From Planctomycetales bacterium (GTDB lineage: Bacteria > 4484-113), in contig JAUWGS010000006.1 of assembly GCA_030606285.1 (NCBI GenBank), positions 1-64,000 of the forward strand: DNA of 64,000 nucleotides. Reading direction: 5' to 3'. The notes beneath the pieces are model-generated. The model ran no database searches, was not told the origin of the DNA, and saw only the letters and a program-made list of their open reading frames with translations. A program made the position numbers and the translations under genes. This document shows, one piece after another, positions 44,334 through 53,481 of the stretch. The stretch's first letter is position 1, and every line of letters starts with the position of its first letter.

Positions 44334-46661
44334 ATGGGGTACAAAGGTCTCACACTAACGGTTTTGGGAAGTTTAGTCTTCGCGCTTTTCCTTGCTTTCA
44401 CGCCGGCTCATCGGGCGCTGGCCGACGGGATTATGATCCCGCCGCCTGACGTACCGATACACAGCGCATTCGCCATCCGCTACCACAGGGTAACGGTGGA
44501 CGTTCAGGACGGGTTTGTGCGCACGTCCATCGACCAGGAATTCGAGAACCTGACGGGCCGGCGCATCCAGGCGGACTACGTCTTTCCGATGCCAATAGGC
44601 GCGGTGCTGCAGGACTTCGCTATGTGGGTGGGTGGCGAAAAGGTCACCGGCGAGGTTCTCCCTGCCAGTGAAGCCCGGCGGATCTACGAGGATATCGTGC
44701 GCGCGCAGCTCGATCCAGCGCTTCTGGAATACATCGGCAACGACGCCTTCCGGGCACGCGTTTTCCCCATCGAGCCGGGCGAACGCAAGCGGATACAGCT
44801 CAGCTACACGCAGGTTCTGCAAGCGGACAACGGCGTCTACGAGTACGTCTACCCGCTCAACACCGAGAAGTTCAGCGCGCGGCTGATTGACGAGGTAACC
44901 GTCAGCGGGAAGATTGAGACCACGGTGCCCATCAAGACGGTGTATTCCCCATCGCATGCGATAAGCGTTAGCCGCAACGGCGACAATTACGCAAGCTTTA
45001 GCTATGAGGAAACAAACGTGCGCCCCAACATCGACTTCGTCCTCTATTACTCAGTTGACGCGCGCGAGATCGGTGCAAGCCTGCTAGCGTACGACGCCGA
45101 CGACGCGGAGGACGGCTTCTTCCTGGCAACGCTTACGCCGCGAGTGGAGTCGGACGCGAAGGTGATCAACAAGAACTTCCTCTTCGTGCTCGACAAGAGC
45201 GGGAGCATGCAGGACGACGACAAGATTGACCAGGCCAAAGGCGCGCTGCGTTTCGTCCTGCGAAACCTTAACGAGGGTGATCGCTTCAACGTCATCGCGT
45301 ACTCCGACGAGCTCTGGACGTGTTTCGAAGACGGGATGAAGACCTGGTCGGGAAGCACGCGGGACGACGCGCTGGACTTCGTGGGGCAGTTCGACGCCGT
45401 GGGCGGTACCAACATCAACGAGGCGTTGCTACGCGCGCTGGATATGCTGAAAGCCGAGGGTGGCGAGAAGCCCGGCTACATCGTGTTCTTGACCGACGGC
45501 CTTCCCACGGTCGGGGTAACCGATGAGAATAGCATCATCGAAAACGTCACCAATGCCAATCGCGCTGGAGCGAGACTGTTCGCCTTCGGCGTGGGATATG
45601 ATGTAAACACGCACCTGCTGGACAAGCTCTCTGAATCCAACCACGGCATCACCGAATACGTGCGCCCCGGCGAGAGCATCGAGGTTAAGGTATCCAGCTT
45701 CTACTCCAAGATCTCAAGCCCGGTGCTGACGGGCGTGAAGCTCAACTTCGCAGGCGTGAAGGTCAAGGAGCTATATCCCCGCGAGATGCCAGACCTCTTC
45801 AAGGGTGAGCAGGTAATTCTTGCAGGTCGGTTCACGCCTGGCGCGGGAAGCGCAACGATTGAGCTTACGGGCAAGGTAGGCGGCAAGCCGAAGAGCTTCC
45901 GCTACCCGGTGAGCTTCGCCAGCCGCAGCAGCTACAGCTTCGTGCCGCGCGTGTGGGCGGGCCGGAAGATTGGCTATCTCACCGACGAGATCCGCCTGCA
46001 CGGTTCAAACGACGAGCTAATAGAGGAAATCGTGCGCCTGTCCAAGCGCTACGGCATCATCACCGAGTACACGAGCTTCCTCATCCGCGACGAGGACACA
46101 TTCTTTGCGCCCGAAGAGGATAATCTGGCGCGGGCGCGTGATATGGGCATAGAGCTGGAGGAGGTCAAATCCGGCGCTGGTGGAGTGGGGCAGTCCCAGA
46201 CAGCTCAGCGGCTGAAGGGTCACGCGGCAGGTGGTCAGGGCGCAGCAAACGCGCCTGCGGCCTACTACGACATAGCGGGACGGGAAGTGCAGGTGACCAA
46301 CATCAACTACCTCGACGACGTCACGTTCTTCCTGATCGATGACTACTGGACGGACAGCCGTTACGACCCCGAGGTTCATGAAATCATCGAAGTAAAGGCC
46401 TTCAGCGACGCCTATTTCAGGCTGCTGGAGGATGGCCAGTTGCTCAACCGGCAGATGGCGCAGGGTGAACAGGTGATAATCGTCCTTGACGCCGAGAACG
46501 CGCTGAAGATAAGCCGCGAGGAGGGACAGGAGAGCCTGTCCGACAACGAGGTCGCGCGAATCCAGCAGCAGATGGCCTCAGCCGCTGTGACCAGTGCGGG
46601 CACAAACTGGTTCGCTATGCTCATCAACGCAGGCTCGCTCTGGCAGTTCGTGCTGATCTGA
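44334..46661 (+). CDS. exported VIT - vWA domain protein
   Basis: 775 aa. After a signal peptide (LTVLGSLVFALFLAFTP ... ALA), residues 45-165 form a VIT domain (EFENLTGRRIQADYVFPMP; ARRIYEDIVRAQLDPALLEY). A vWA domain follows from about 280 with the intact MIDAS FVLDKSGSMQDD, then GGTNINEAL and VFLTDGLPTVG. The C-terminal half holds beta-rich segments and a Gly/Gln/Ala linker near 620. It resembles bacterial inter-alpha-trypsin-inhibitor heavy-chain homologues, which are extracytoplasmic and probably bind ligands through a metal. No ribosome site is obvious at ATG 44334. Confidence 0.88.
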   Translation: MGYKGLTLTVLGSLVFALFLAFTPAHRALADGIMIPPPDVPIHSAFAIRYHRVTVDVQDGFVRTSIDQEFENLTGRRIQADYVFPMPIGAVLQDFAMWVGGEKVTGEVLPASEARRIYEDIVRAQLDPALLEYIGNDAFRARVFPIEPGERKRIQLSYTQVLQADNGVYEYVYPLNTEKFSARLIDEVTVSGKIETTVPIKTVYSPSHAISVSRNGDNYASFSYEETNVRPNIDFVLYYSVDAREIGASLLAYDADDAEDGFFLATLTPRVESDAKVINKNFLFVLDKSGSMQDDDKIDQAKGALRFVLRNLNEGDRFNVIAYSDELWTCFEDGMKTWSGSTRDDALDFVGQFDAVGGTNINEALLRALDMLKAEGGEKPGYIVFLTDGLPTVGVTDENSIIENVTNANRAGARLFAFGVGYDVNTHLLDKLSESNHGITEYVRPGESIEVKVSSFYSKISSPVLTGVKLNFAGVKVKELYPREMPDLFKGEQVILAGRFTPGAGSATIELTGKVGGKPKSFRYPVSFASRSSYSFVPRVWAGRKIGYLTDEIRLHGSNDELIEEIVRLSKRYGIITEYTSFLIRDEDTFFAPEEDNLARARDMGIELEEVKSGAGGVGQSQTAQRLKGHAAGGQGAANAPAAYYDIAGREVQVTNINYLDDVTFFLIDDYWTDSRYDPEVHEIIEVKAFSDAYFRLLEDGQLLNRQMAQGEQVIIVLDAENALKISREEGQESLSDNEVARIQQQMASAAVTSAGTNWFAMLINAGSLWQFVLI

Positions 46662-46803
46662 GCGCGGTTGCGCGGGCAGTACAGTCAGGTGATGGTTGCA
46701 GCAATCGCTGCCTTGCGTGACACATCGCGCCCCCGTCTGGTATTATAGTGGTGAGCCGCTGCACGTGGGGTGGCTACTCAGTCAGATTGGAGGGAATGTG
46801 GGG

Positions 46804-47892
46804 ATGCGAAACTCGTACTCAGTATCAGGTTCTAGATGCCTGTGTATGCTGTCGATTGCACTTGCGGTGATGCTGCTTCTGCTTTCGGCTTGCGGAGGCT
46901 TCGGTATACAACTGGTCACCCAGTACCAAACGGTGCCAGCCGGTCCGAGCCAGTCTTCGCCGCAAGAGACCCGCGCAGACCTTGACGCGCAGTCGGTGCC
47001 TGACGGTGTTGACCCGGCGCTGTATGCGCAGCTGAAGGATGCGCTGTTCAGCGAGCTGCTGAAGGTCCAGGGCGGGAAGAACGCCTCCCAGCCGCCGACC
47101 GGAGACCTCAACCTGGTCGCTGACCTTGAGCTTGCGGTGGTCGAGACCGAGTACCACCTCATCTGGAGCTACCGCAACTTGGGCGATTATGACCAGAACG
47201 GTGCAGTGGGGATTTCCGACATCACGCCAATCGCCATTCACTATGGCGAAGCGGTGCCCGAAATCGATGGCCAGCCGGACGACTACTCGATACAGGCGGT
47301 CGTGGACGGCAGCGGCAACGGTACGGTAGACATCGCCGACATCACGCCGATTGCGATGAACTACGGCACCACGGTTGACGGCTACGCGGTTCAGACCAGC
47401 GGGGATGAGGCGCAGACGTGGGATGACCTGCCGCCGGTGCTTGTTACAGCCGCGACAGGCGAAGGGCGCAAAGGCTTCGAAGTGTTGCTGGAATCGCCGA
47501 TTGAGCGCAACATCTACCATGTCGTTCCATATTTCGGCGAGGAAGATGGCGACGACAGCAACGCGGTGCGCTACTTCACGAGCAAACTCGTCCTGATAGT
47601 GGAGACGCCGCCGGAGAGCGGCGCGGGCACGGCAGAAGACCCGTACGTCGTGATGCTTGACACGCCCTACTGGCTGCGCGTGGAGGACGATGAAGAGGCT
47701 GATGTCAGCGCTGGTGTGGCATTCGAGACAATGCCGCCGGCGTTTATCGCCTTCACAGCCGAGGAGCCGCGCCTGATGACGGTGGAGAGCATCATGGCGG
47801 GGGACTTCACGGTCGTGGCGCTGCTGGGAGAGTTAGCGCCGATGCCGTCAGGCGACGTGTACTTCCGGGCGCAGGGCACATTGCCGCCCTAA
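46804..47892 (+). CDS. lipoprotein with dockerin-like calcium repeats
   Basis: 362 aa from ATG 46804 (GGAGGG 9 nt upstream; GTG 46798 also possible). The lipobox LLLSAC follows a hydrophobic segment. Two EF-hand-like dockerin repeats are clear: YDQNGAVGISDITPIAIHYG and VDGSGNGTVDIADITPIAMN. A beta-rich C-terminal part follows. Dockerin pairs bind cohesins in cellulosomes or serve as calcium-stabilised modules on surface proteins. No cohesin is recognised in the window. It sits directly before the second giant lipoprotein gene. Confidence 0.8.
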   Translation: MRNSYSVSGSRCLCMLSIALAVMLLLLSACGGFGIQLVTQYQTVPAGPSQSSPQETRADLDAQSVPDGVDPALYAQLKDALFSELLKVQGGKNASQPPTGDLNLVADLELAVVETEYHLIWSYRNLGDYDQNGAVGISDITPIAIHYGEAVPEIDGQPDDYSIQAVVDGSGNGTVDIADITPIAMNYGTTVDGYAVQTSGDEAQTWDDLPPVLVTAATGEGRKGFEVLLESPIERNIYHVVPYFGEEDGDDSNAVRYFTSKLVLIVETPPESGAGTAEDPYVVMLDTPYWLRVEDDEEADVSAGVAFETMPPAFIAFTAEEPRLMTVESIMAGDFTVVALLGELAPMPSGDVYFRAQGTLPP

Positions 47893-47940
47893 AGCGCCTG
47901 ATTTCAGCCAATAGACTTGAGCCCCTGAGAGGGGCATGAG

Positions 47941-50900
47941 GTGATGATGATGGCGAGGAAACGAGTTCTCGCGGTAGTAGCTGTCGCACTGATGGTTTTG
48001 GCTCTCGCCGCCTGCGGGTATAGTCGGGGTCAAGTGGTTCAGCTGACGCCAATGCTGTCGGAGCAACAAGTACAGGACAGCTCCGAGCAGTCAGGTGATG
48101 ACGGCGGAGTGCTGCCGCCGGTTATGGCGCTGGACGGGTGCATCGCGGTGTCGCGAAGCGTGTCGGAGGACGAGACGGTCACCAGCCCGGGATGGGAGGC
48201 GTATATCAACGATCAGACCGGCACCAACGGCACATCCGGCTTGAACGTGGAGATGGAAGGGACGGCGCTGACGCTCAGAGCCTACACGCCGGGCGAGTAT
48301 GCGTACGCGGTGTACGGGCAACCCATCGTCGGAACGCCAAAGCCTTTGCAGACGCTGATTGACAGCGAGGTCTGCGCGTTCGGCGGGGGTCAGGATGACG
48401 ACATACCGCTTTCATACTTCGTGGGCGCGGCGGACTACAGCCTGGGTTCCTGGCGCTGGTTCGGGCCGTTTGGCGAAGAAGACGTGATAGTGACGATGAA
48501 CTCGGAGACGCTGCGGAGCCGGTTCAAGTCACCCAACGGCAACTTTTACCTGTGTGTGCTGGCAAGCAACGGAGGCCGCGCGGCGAGCGCGCTGCCGGAG
48601 GAAGGATACGTTGCGGACTTCCCGATTGAACCGCGCGACCGCGCAGTGTCGACGGAGGACGACGATCCGGGCGGCTTGACGATAGAAGAAATCTGCACCT
48701 GGGTGGCGGAGAATCTGTATACGGAGCCTGCGGTGGTGACGGGGCTTTCGGTAAGCACCTCCACTGCTGGCGTAACGCTGGACTGGGACAAGAACCCGGA
48801 TCCTGATGTTGACATCTTTCAGATTTTCCGGGCAGACCCGGACGTCGAGGGCTCGCAGGACAAGATTGCATCGGTTCTTGACCCGGACACGGATTTCAGC
48901 GATTCAGCCGACGACCCGGTGTATCCGATGTTCGGCTGGAGTGTTGGAGTGCCGGGCAAGGAATATAGGTACAGCGTGCGGGCGCGCAATGATGCGGGCT
49001 ATGGCGGATACAGCACGGTGAGCGGCATCCGGCTGATGACTGCGCCGAGTGTGACCGCATCCGACGGCGCGTACAGCAACCACGTGCACGTTGAATGGAC
49101 GAGCGTAGAGGGCGCGGAGGGCTATATCCTGCTGCGCGGCGACACGATGGAGGAGACTCCCGTGGAGCTAGACCAGTTCGACGCGGAGACGCTGAGCTAC
49201 GACGACTACAGCGGCACAGTCGGGCAGACCTACTACTACTGGGTGCAGGCACTGGGCGAGGACGCAGAGGGGCCGCTAGGCGGGCCGGATGCGGGGTTTA
49301 TGGCGGAGCTTGAGCCGGTGCAGGTGACAGCGACTGACGGCGACTATCCGGATAGAGTGGAGCTCGTCTGGGGTGAGATTGAGGACCCGATACCTGAAGC
49401 GTACAACGTCTATCGCGATACGGATGAGATAGAAGGGGGAGAGGAGTTCTTAGGCTCAGTGGCGCCGCCAGAGCATTCGTATTCGGACACTACTGCGCCG
49501 TGGGATGAGCCACGCTTCTACTTCGTAAAGCCGGTCATAGACAGCGTCGAGCAGCCGCGCGGCGTTGGCGACTGGGGACATCGTGGGCTCAGTACTCCCG
49601 GTGGTATGGTTGCTACACAGGGGACGTTTGCCGGTAAGGTGGCGGTGAGCTGGGATGCGGTGAACCAGGCGACGCGGTATCGGGTGTACCGGAGCGTTAC
49701 TGCGGACGACCCCGACCCAGGCTATCTCGATGAGGTTGAAACGCCTGCCACCAGCTACGAGGACACTGCGGCCAACTGGGGAGACACTGAGGGTGTGCAT
49801 TACTTTTACTTCATCACCGCATTGCACTCGGGGCCCGACGAGGAGAGAAGTCCTCTGAGTGAGTCCGCCGAAGGTTGGCGTGGTATTGGAATCCCGGCGA
49901 ACGTGAGCGCTAGTGACGGCTCCGCCACAGGCTCGGTGAATGTGTCGTGGGCTGCAGTGTCACAGGCGACGCACTATCGCGTGTATCGCAGCACCGTCGA
50001 TAACGATCCGGCACCGGTTCTGCTGGACACGGTGGCCGCGCCATCATTGGGCTACAGCGACACGACGGCGGCGCACGACACGCTTTACTGGTATAGCGTG
50101 AGCGCGCTCTACAGCGGCGACGAAGGCGCGAAGAGCGCCGATGACAGTGGCTATCGCGGCCTGGAACCGCCGCTCAACGTCCAGGCGTCAGACGACTTAG
50201 AGGACACAATCGAAATCACCTGGAGCACCGTGACCGGCGCGACTGGTTACATCATCTACCGCTCCACAACCGAAACCGGCACGTACACGCAAATCGGCAC
50301 CGACACCGCCAGCCCCTACACCGATGGCCCCTTCACGCCGCCCGTAACCTACTGGTACAAACTCAAGGCTACTAACTCGTTGGCAGTTAGTGCTTTTAGC
50401 AGTGCTAGCAAAGGTATTGCAGGCGTTCCCGAGTGGCATATCGAGGTAGTAGACAGCGAAGGGCTTGTGGGCTGGTACACCTCGCTGGCGGTGGTCAATG
50501 GCAATCCCGCCATCAGCTACTACGACTGGGGCAACGACGACCTCAAGTATGTGCGGGCGAGTGATGCCAGCGGCGGAAGCTGGGGAAGCCCGCTAACCCT
50601 GGATAGCGCGGGATTTGTGGGCGAATACACCTCCCTGGCAGTAGTCAACGACTTTCCCGCCATTAGCTACTTTGACTACAACAACTGGGACCTCAAGTAT
50701 GTTCGTGCGAGTGATGCGAATGGGGGCAGTTGGGGAACTCCTGATATCATTGATAGCGTGGGAAATGTGGGCATGTACACCTCCCTTGCAGTAGTTAATG
50801 GCAATCCCGCCATTAGCTACATGGACTTCTCCAACCAACACCTGAAGTATGTGCGCGCGAGTGACGCCAGCGGGGGAAGCTGGGGCCCGCCGGTAACCGT

Positions 50901-51468
50901 TGATAGCGGCACGGGAATGGTGGGCCGATACACCTCCCTGGCAGTAGTCAATGGCAATCCCGCCATCAGCTACCGCAACGAAACCTACGACGACCTCAAG
51001 TACATTCGGGCAATTGATGCAAATGGTGATAGCTGGGACACGCCGGTAACCCTGGATAGCGATGGAAGTGTGGGCCTGTTTACCTCCCTGGCAGTAATCA
51101 ATGACAATCCCGCCATCAGCTACTGGGACGTCACCAATGAAGACCTGAAGTATGTGCGGGCGGATGATGCCAGCGGCGGAAGCTGGGGAAGCCCGCTAAC
51201 CCTGGATAGCGTGGGAACTGTGGGCGAATACACCTCCCTGGCCGTAGTCAATGGCAATCCCGCCATCAGCTACTACGACGGCACCAACTACGACCTCAAG
51301 TATGTGCGGGCGACCGATACCAGCGGGGGAAGCTGGGGCACTCCGGTCATTGTGGATAACGCGGGGAATGTGGGCGGGCATACCTCCCTGGCAGTAGTAA
51401 ACGGATACCCCGCCATCAGCTACTACGATGCCACCAACGACGACCTCAAGTTCGCCATATATTACTAA
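47941..51468 (+). CDS. giant modular surface lipoprotein B (multi-Fn3, terminal propeller)
   Basis: 1175 aa; GTG 47941 is followed by three in-frame ATGs, so the exact start is open. Lipobox LALAAC. Residues 45-220 are the domain shared with lipoprotein A (RAYTPGEYAYAVYGQ, VGAADYSLGSWRWFGPF, NSETLRSRFKSPNGNFYL). About six Fn3-like units follow (VSWDAVNQATRYRVYRS; ITWSTVTGATGYIIYRS). The end is seven YTSLAVVNGNPAISYYD repeats of about 48 residues, closing DLKFAIYY exactly as in A. It lacks the PQQ propeller and PKD domains. 48 bp separate it from the dockerin-like gene. Confidence 0.85.
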   Translation: MMMMARKRVLAVVAVALMVLALAACGYSRGQVVQLTPMLSEQQVQDSSEQSGDDGGVLPPVMALDGCIAVSRSVSEDETVTSPGWEAYINDQTGTNGTSGLNVEMEGTALTLRAYTPGEYAYAVYGQPIVGTPKPLQTLIDSEVCAFGGGQDDDIPLSYFVGAADYSLGSWRWFGPFGEEDVIVTMNSETLRSRFKSPNGNFYLCVLASNGGRAASALPEEGYVADFPIEPRDRAVSTEDDDPGGLTIEEICTWVAENLYTEPAVVTGLSVSTSTAGVTLDWDKNPDPDVDIFQIFRADPDVEGSQDKIASVLDPDTDFSDSADDPVYPMFGWSVGVPGKEYRYSVRARNDAGYGGYSTVSGIRLMTAPSVTASDGAYSNHVHVEWTSVEGAEGYILLRGDTMEETPVELDQFDAETLSYDDYSGTVGQTYYYWVQALGEDAEGPLGGPDAGFMAELEPVQVTATDGDYPDRVELVWGEIEDPIPEAYNVYRDTDEIEGGEEFLGSVAPPEHSYSDTTAPWDEPRFYFVKPVIDSVEQPRGVGDWGHRGLSTPGGMVATQGTFAGKVAVSWDAVNQATRYRVYRSVTADDPDPGYLDEVETPATSYEDTAANWGDTEGVHYFYFITALHSGPDEERSPLSESAEGWRGIGIPANVSASDGSATGSVNVSWAAVSQATHYRVYRSTVDNDPAPVLLDTVAAPSLGYSDTTAAHDTLYWYSVSALYSGDEGAKSADDSGYRGLEPPLNVQASDDLEDTIEITWSTVTGATGYIIYRSTTETGTYTQIGTDTASPYTDGPFTPPVTYWYKLKATNSLAVSAFSSASKGIAGVPEWHIEVVDSEGLVGWYTSLAVVNGNPAISYYDWGNDDLKYVRASDASGGSWGSPLTLDSAGFVGEYTSLAVVNDFPAISYFDYNNWDLKYVRASDANGGSWGTPDIIDSVGNVGMYTSLAVVNGNPAISYMDFSNQHLKYVRASDASGGSWGPPVTVDSGTGMVGRYTSLAVVNGNPAISYRNETYDDLKYIRAIDANGDSWDTPVTLDSDGSVGLFTSLAVINDNPAISYWDVTNEDLKYVRADDASGGSWGSPLTLDSVGTVGEYTSLAVVNGNPAISYYDGTNYDLKYVRATDTSGGSWGTPVIVDNAGNVGGHTSLAVVNGYPAISYYDATNDDLKFAIYY

Positions 51469-51490
51469 GAAGGGAGTAGCGTATAGCGCG

Positions 51491-51516
51491 CCCGCCGTCG
51501 CTGAAGCTATGGCGGG
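51491..51516. repeat. dispersed CCCGCC hairpin repeat, copy 1
   Basis: CCCGCCGTCGCTGAAGCTAT plus GGCGG, followed by GTAAATAGC. An identical core lies at 53143-53168. It follows the lipoprotein B stop and an AAGAAGGGAGTAGCG stretch that also recurs after lipoprotein A and tRNA-Leu. The rest of the gap to 51731 holds further GC-rich hairpins and no gene. Confidence 0.65.
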
Positions 51517-51631
51517 TAAATAGCCGGTAGTCCCGCGAGACGCGGGATAGGGCGGGGCTTGCCCGCCGGAACCTTGGTGAAGGAGGGTCTCCGCGCCCCG
51601 CCTTCAACGGGACCTTTCTGTATCGATAGAA

Positions 51632-51651
51632 GGGCACGGCGCGCCATGCCC
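51632..51651. repeat. GGGCACGGC hairpin repeat, copy 1
   Basis: GGGCACGGCGCGCCATGCCC, a 9-bp stem with one mismatch. The second copy at 53929-53948 has a perfect stem and an AC loop. Confidence 0.6.
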
Positions 51652-51731
51652 CTACAGGAGTCCTAGCTGAACTCGTGAAGGAAGCGCAGGTCGCTTTCTA
51701 GAGACATGCGCGATGCGGTTGGGGGTAGCGG

Positions 51732-52727
51732 CTACAGCTTCAACAGGAGTTTGCCGCTGGAGCGGCGGTTTTCGAGTTTTTCGTGCGCCTTCGCCGCGTC
51801 CGCGAACGGGAACACCTCGTCGATAACGAACTCCAGCTTGCCCTCAGAATACAGCTTGAGCACGGCTTCGGCGGTCGGGCGGATGAGGTCGGGGCGTTCG
51901 CGCACCGAATGCAGCCAGAAGCCGGAGACGGTGTGGCTGCCGCGCATAAGCGACTGCGGCACCATATGCTCCACGATGCCGCTCGCGGAGCCAAAGAGGA
52001 TGAGGTGGCCAAAGTCCGCCAGCGCCTTCAGCCCGCCGTCGAACGTCGCCTGCCCCACGCTGTCGAGGATGAGGTTGACGCCCGCGCCGTCCGTGAGCCG
52101 CCGCGCCTCGCGCACCCAGTCCTGCTCGGCGTAGTTGATTATCTCGTCGGCGCCGAACTTGCGCGCAAGCCGCGCCTTTTCCATGCTTGAAGTCGTGCCG
52201 ATGACGCGCGCGCCGAGGTGCTTTGCCATCTGCGTTGCCAGCAGGCCGACGCCACCGGCGACCGCGTGGATGAGCACGGTTTCGCCGGGCTGCATGCGGT
52301 GCATCTCGTGGAGCATGTAGTATGCGGTCATTCCCTGCACGGGGAAGGCGGCGGCGACTTCCAGCGGAAGGTCTTCGGGCAGCGGCACGAGCTGGTCGGC
52401 GGGCAGCGTGCCGTACTGCGCGTATGCGCTCGGCTTGCGGTAGACGGCGGCGACGCGCGAACCCTCGCGGATGTCGGGAAGGCTCACGTCCTTGCCGAGT
52501 TTCGCCACGCGCCCCGCAGCTTCCAGGCCCAGCTTGCTGGGGAACTTAAACGGACCGCCACGGTGGTAGAGCCCGCGCCGCATCAGCGTCTCCGCGAAGT
52601 TGACGCCGATCATATCGTGCTTGATGAGCGCTTCACCGGGCGCGGGTTCGGGGACGGGCACGTCTTCAAGCTTGAGCACGCTTGGCGGCCCGAATTCGCG
52701 GATGAGCATTGCTTTCATTGTTTGCAT
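51732..52727 (-). CDS. zinc-independent quinone oxidoreductase (MDR family)
   Basis: 331 aa from ATG 52727, set by GGAGG six bases before; the frame open to 52946 is non-conserved. Motifs: MKAMLIREFGPPSVLKLEDV, VGVNFAETLMRRGLY-like substrate entry, the NADPH-binding VLIHAVAGGVGLLATQMAK and VIGTTSSMEKARLARKFGA. No structural-zinc cysteines are present. It reduces quinones or enals with NADPH. An extended -10 TGATATAAT lies at 52747-52755 on the minus strand. Confidence 0.9.
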   Translation of the reverse strand: MQTMKAMLIREFGPPSVLKLEDVPVPEPAPGEALIKHDMIGVNFAETLMRRGLYHRGGPFKFPSKLGLEAAGRVAKLGKDVSLPDIREGSRVAAVYRKPSAYAQYGTLPADQLVPLPEDLPLEVAAAFPVQGMTAYYMLHEMHRMQPGETVLIHAVAGGVGLLATQMAKHLGARVIGTTSSMEKARLARKFGADEIINYAEQDWVREARRLTDGAGVNLILDSVGQATFDGGLKALADFGHLILFGSASGIVEHMVPQSLMRGSHTVSGFWLHSVRERPDLIRPTAEAVLKLYSEGKLEFVIDEVFPFADAAKAHEKLENRRSSGKLLLKL

Positions 52728-52782
52728 GGGATTCCTCCGCGCGGCGATTATATCAGCAGGTGGAGCGGGTACCCCCAGGCAA

Positions 52783-52805
52783 CCTGGGCAGGGGGGGAGT
52801 CGAAC
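52783..52805. repeat. 23-bp duplicate of the tRNA-Leu 3' end
   Basis: CCTGGGCAGGGGGGGAGTCG plus AAC is identical to 53021-53043, which covers the 3' end of the tRNA-Leu gene. The copies are in direct orientation, 238 bp apart. This is the pattern left by integration at a tRNA gene, here with almost nothing in between. Confidence 0.6.
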
Positions 52806-53022
52806 GCGCCAGCGCCGCGAAGCGTCGGGCGCGCAAGCCCCCATCGGGGGCGCAGCACTCCATAGGCGTGTAAACTTTACCCGCCATCGGCATTCTTGTC
52901 GCCGACGGCGGGCCCCACTCTTTCTCCAGACAGTCTGGCCAGGCAAGACTACGGCCGCCCTTGAAGGAGTTCCGTTCGGATTCTGAGACCGAAGCAGCTG
53001 ATTAAGTAGAGAAGCGAAATCC

Positions 53023-53103
53023 TGGGCAGGGGGGGAGTCGAACCCCCACGGGTTACCCCACCAGCTCCTAAGGCTGGCGCGTCTGCCATTCCGCCACCTG
53101 CCC
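53023..53103 (-). tRNA. tRNA-Leu(UAG)
   Basis: 81 nt on the minus strand. Acceptor GGGCAGG/CCTGCCC with A as discriminator, D-arm GGCGGAATGGCAGACGC, anticodon loop CTTAGGA giving TAG, variable arm TGGGGTAACCCGT and T-arm GGGGGTTCGACTCCCCC. CCA is not encoded. A minus-strand TGCTATACT box ends about 8 nt before the 5' end. Confidence 0.95.
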
Positions 53104-53142
53104 GCAGGGATAGTATAGCAAGAAGACGTAGCGAGTAGCGAG

Positions 53143-53168
53143 CCCGCCGTCGCTGAAGCTATGGCGGA
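53143..53168. repeat. dispersed CCCGCC hairpin repeat, copy 2
   Basis: Same core as 51491-51516, again followed by TAAATAGC and GGTAG. It lies between tRNA-Leu and hicA with low-complexity 'gtagc' strings on both sides. Confidence 0.65.
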
Positions 53169-53243
53169 TAAATAGCGGGTAGCGAGGGGGAGCAGTAGCC
53201 AGGGGCCAATAGCCAGTAGCCCGAAGAGAAGTAGGGAGCGGTC

Positions 53244-53480
53244 TCACAGCGCGTTCAGGAAGTCCTCGAGCGAGACCCCGAGCCTGTCCAGCCATTTGAG
53301 CAGCTTGAGCACAATGACCCGCTTAAGTTCGCCGGTATGCCGGGGGAGCGCGAAGGCGTTGTCCTTGTTGCCAGGCGGATGGAAGACGAGATGACCTTTT
53401 CCCTCGCGGCTTTCCAGGCCAAGGCGGTGGAGCGCATGGGCCGCTTCGCGCCAGCGCAGAGAGGGCGTCTCTCGCGACAT
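53244..53480 (-). CDS. hicA: HicA-type toxin (mRNA interferase)
   Basis: 78 aa. dsRBD-like HicA fold with the catalytic His in EGKGHLVFHPPG and the typical ALPRHTGELKRVIVLKLLKWL. HicA cleaves mRNA and is neutralised by HicB. It starts one base after the hicB stop, an operon with antitoxin first. Confidence 0.85.
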   Translation of the reverse strand: MSRETPSLRWREAAHALHRLGLESREGKGHLVFHPPGNKDNAFALPRHTGELKRVIVLKLLKWLDRLGVSLEDFLNAL

Positions 53481-53481
53481 A

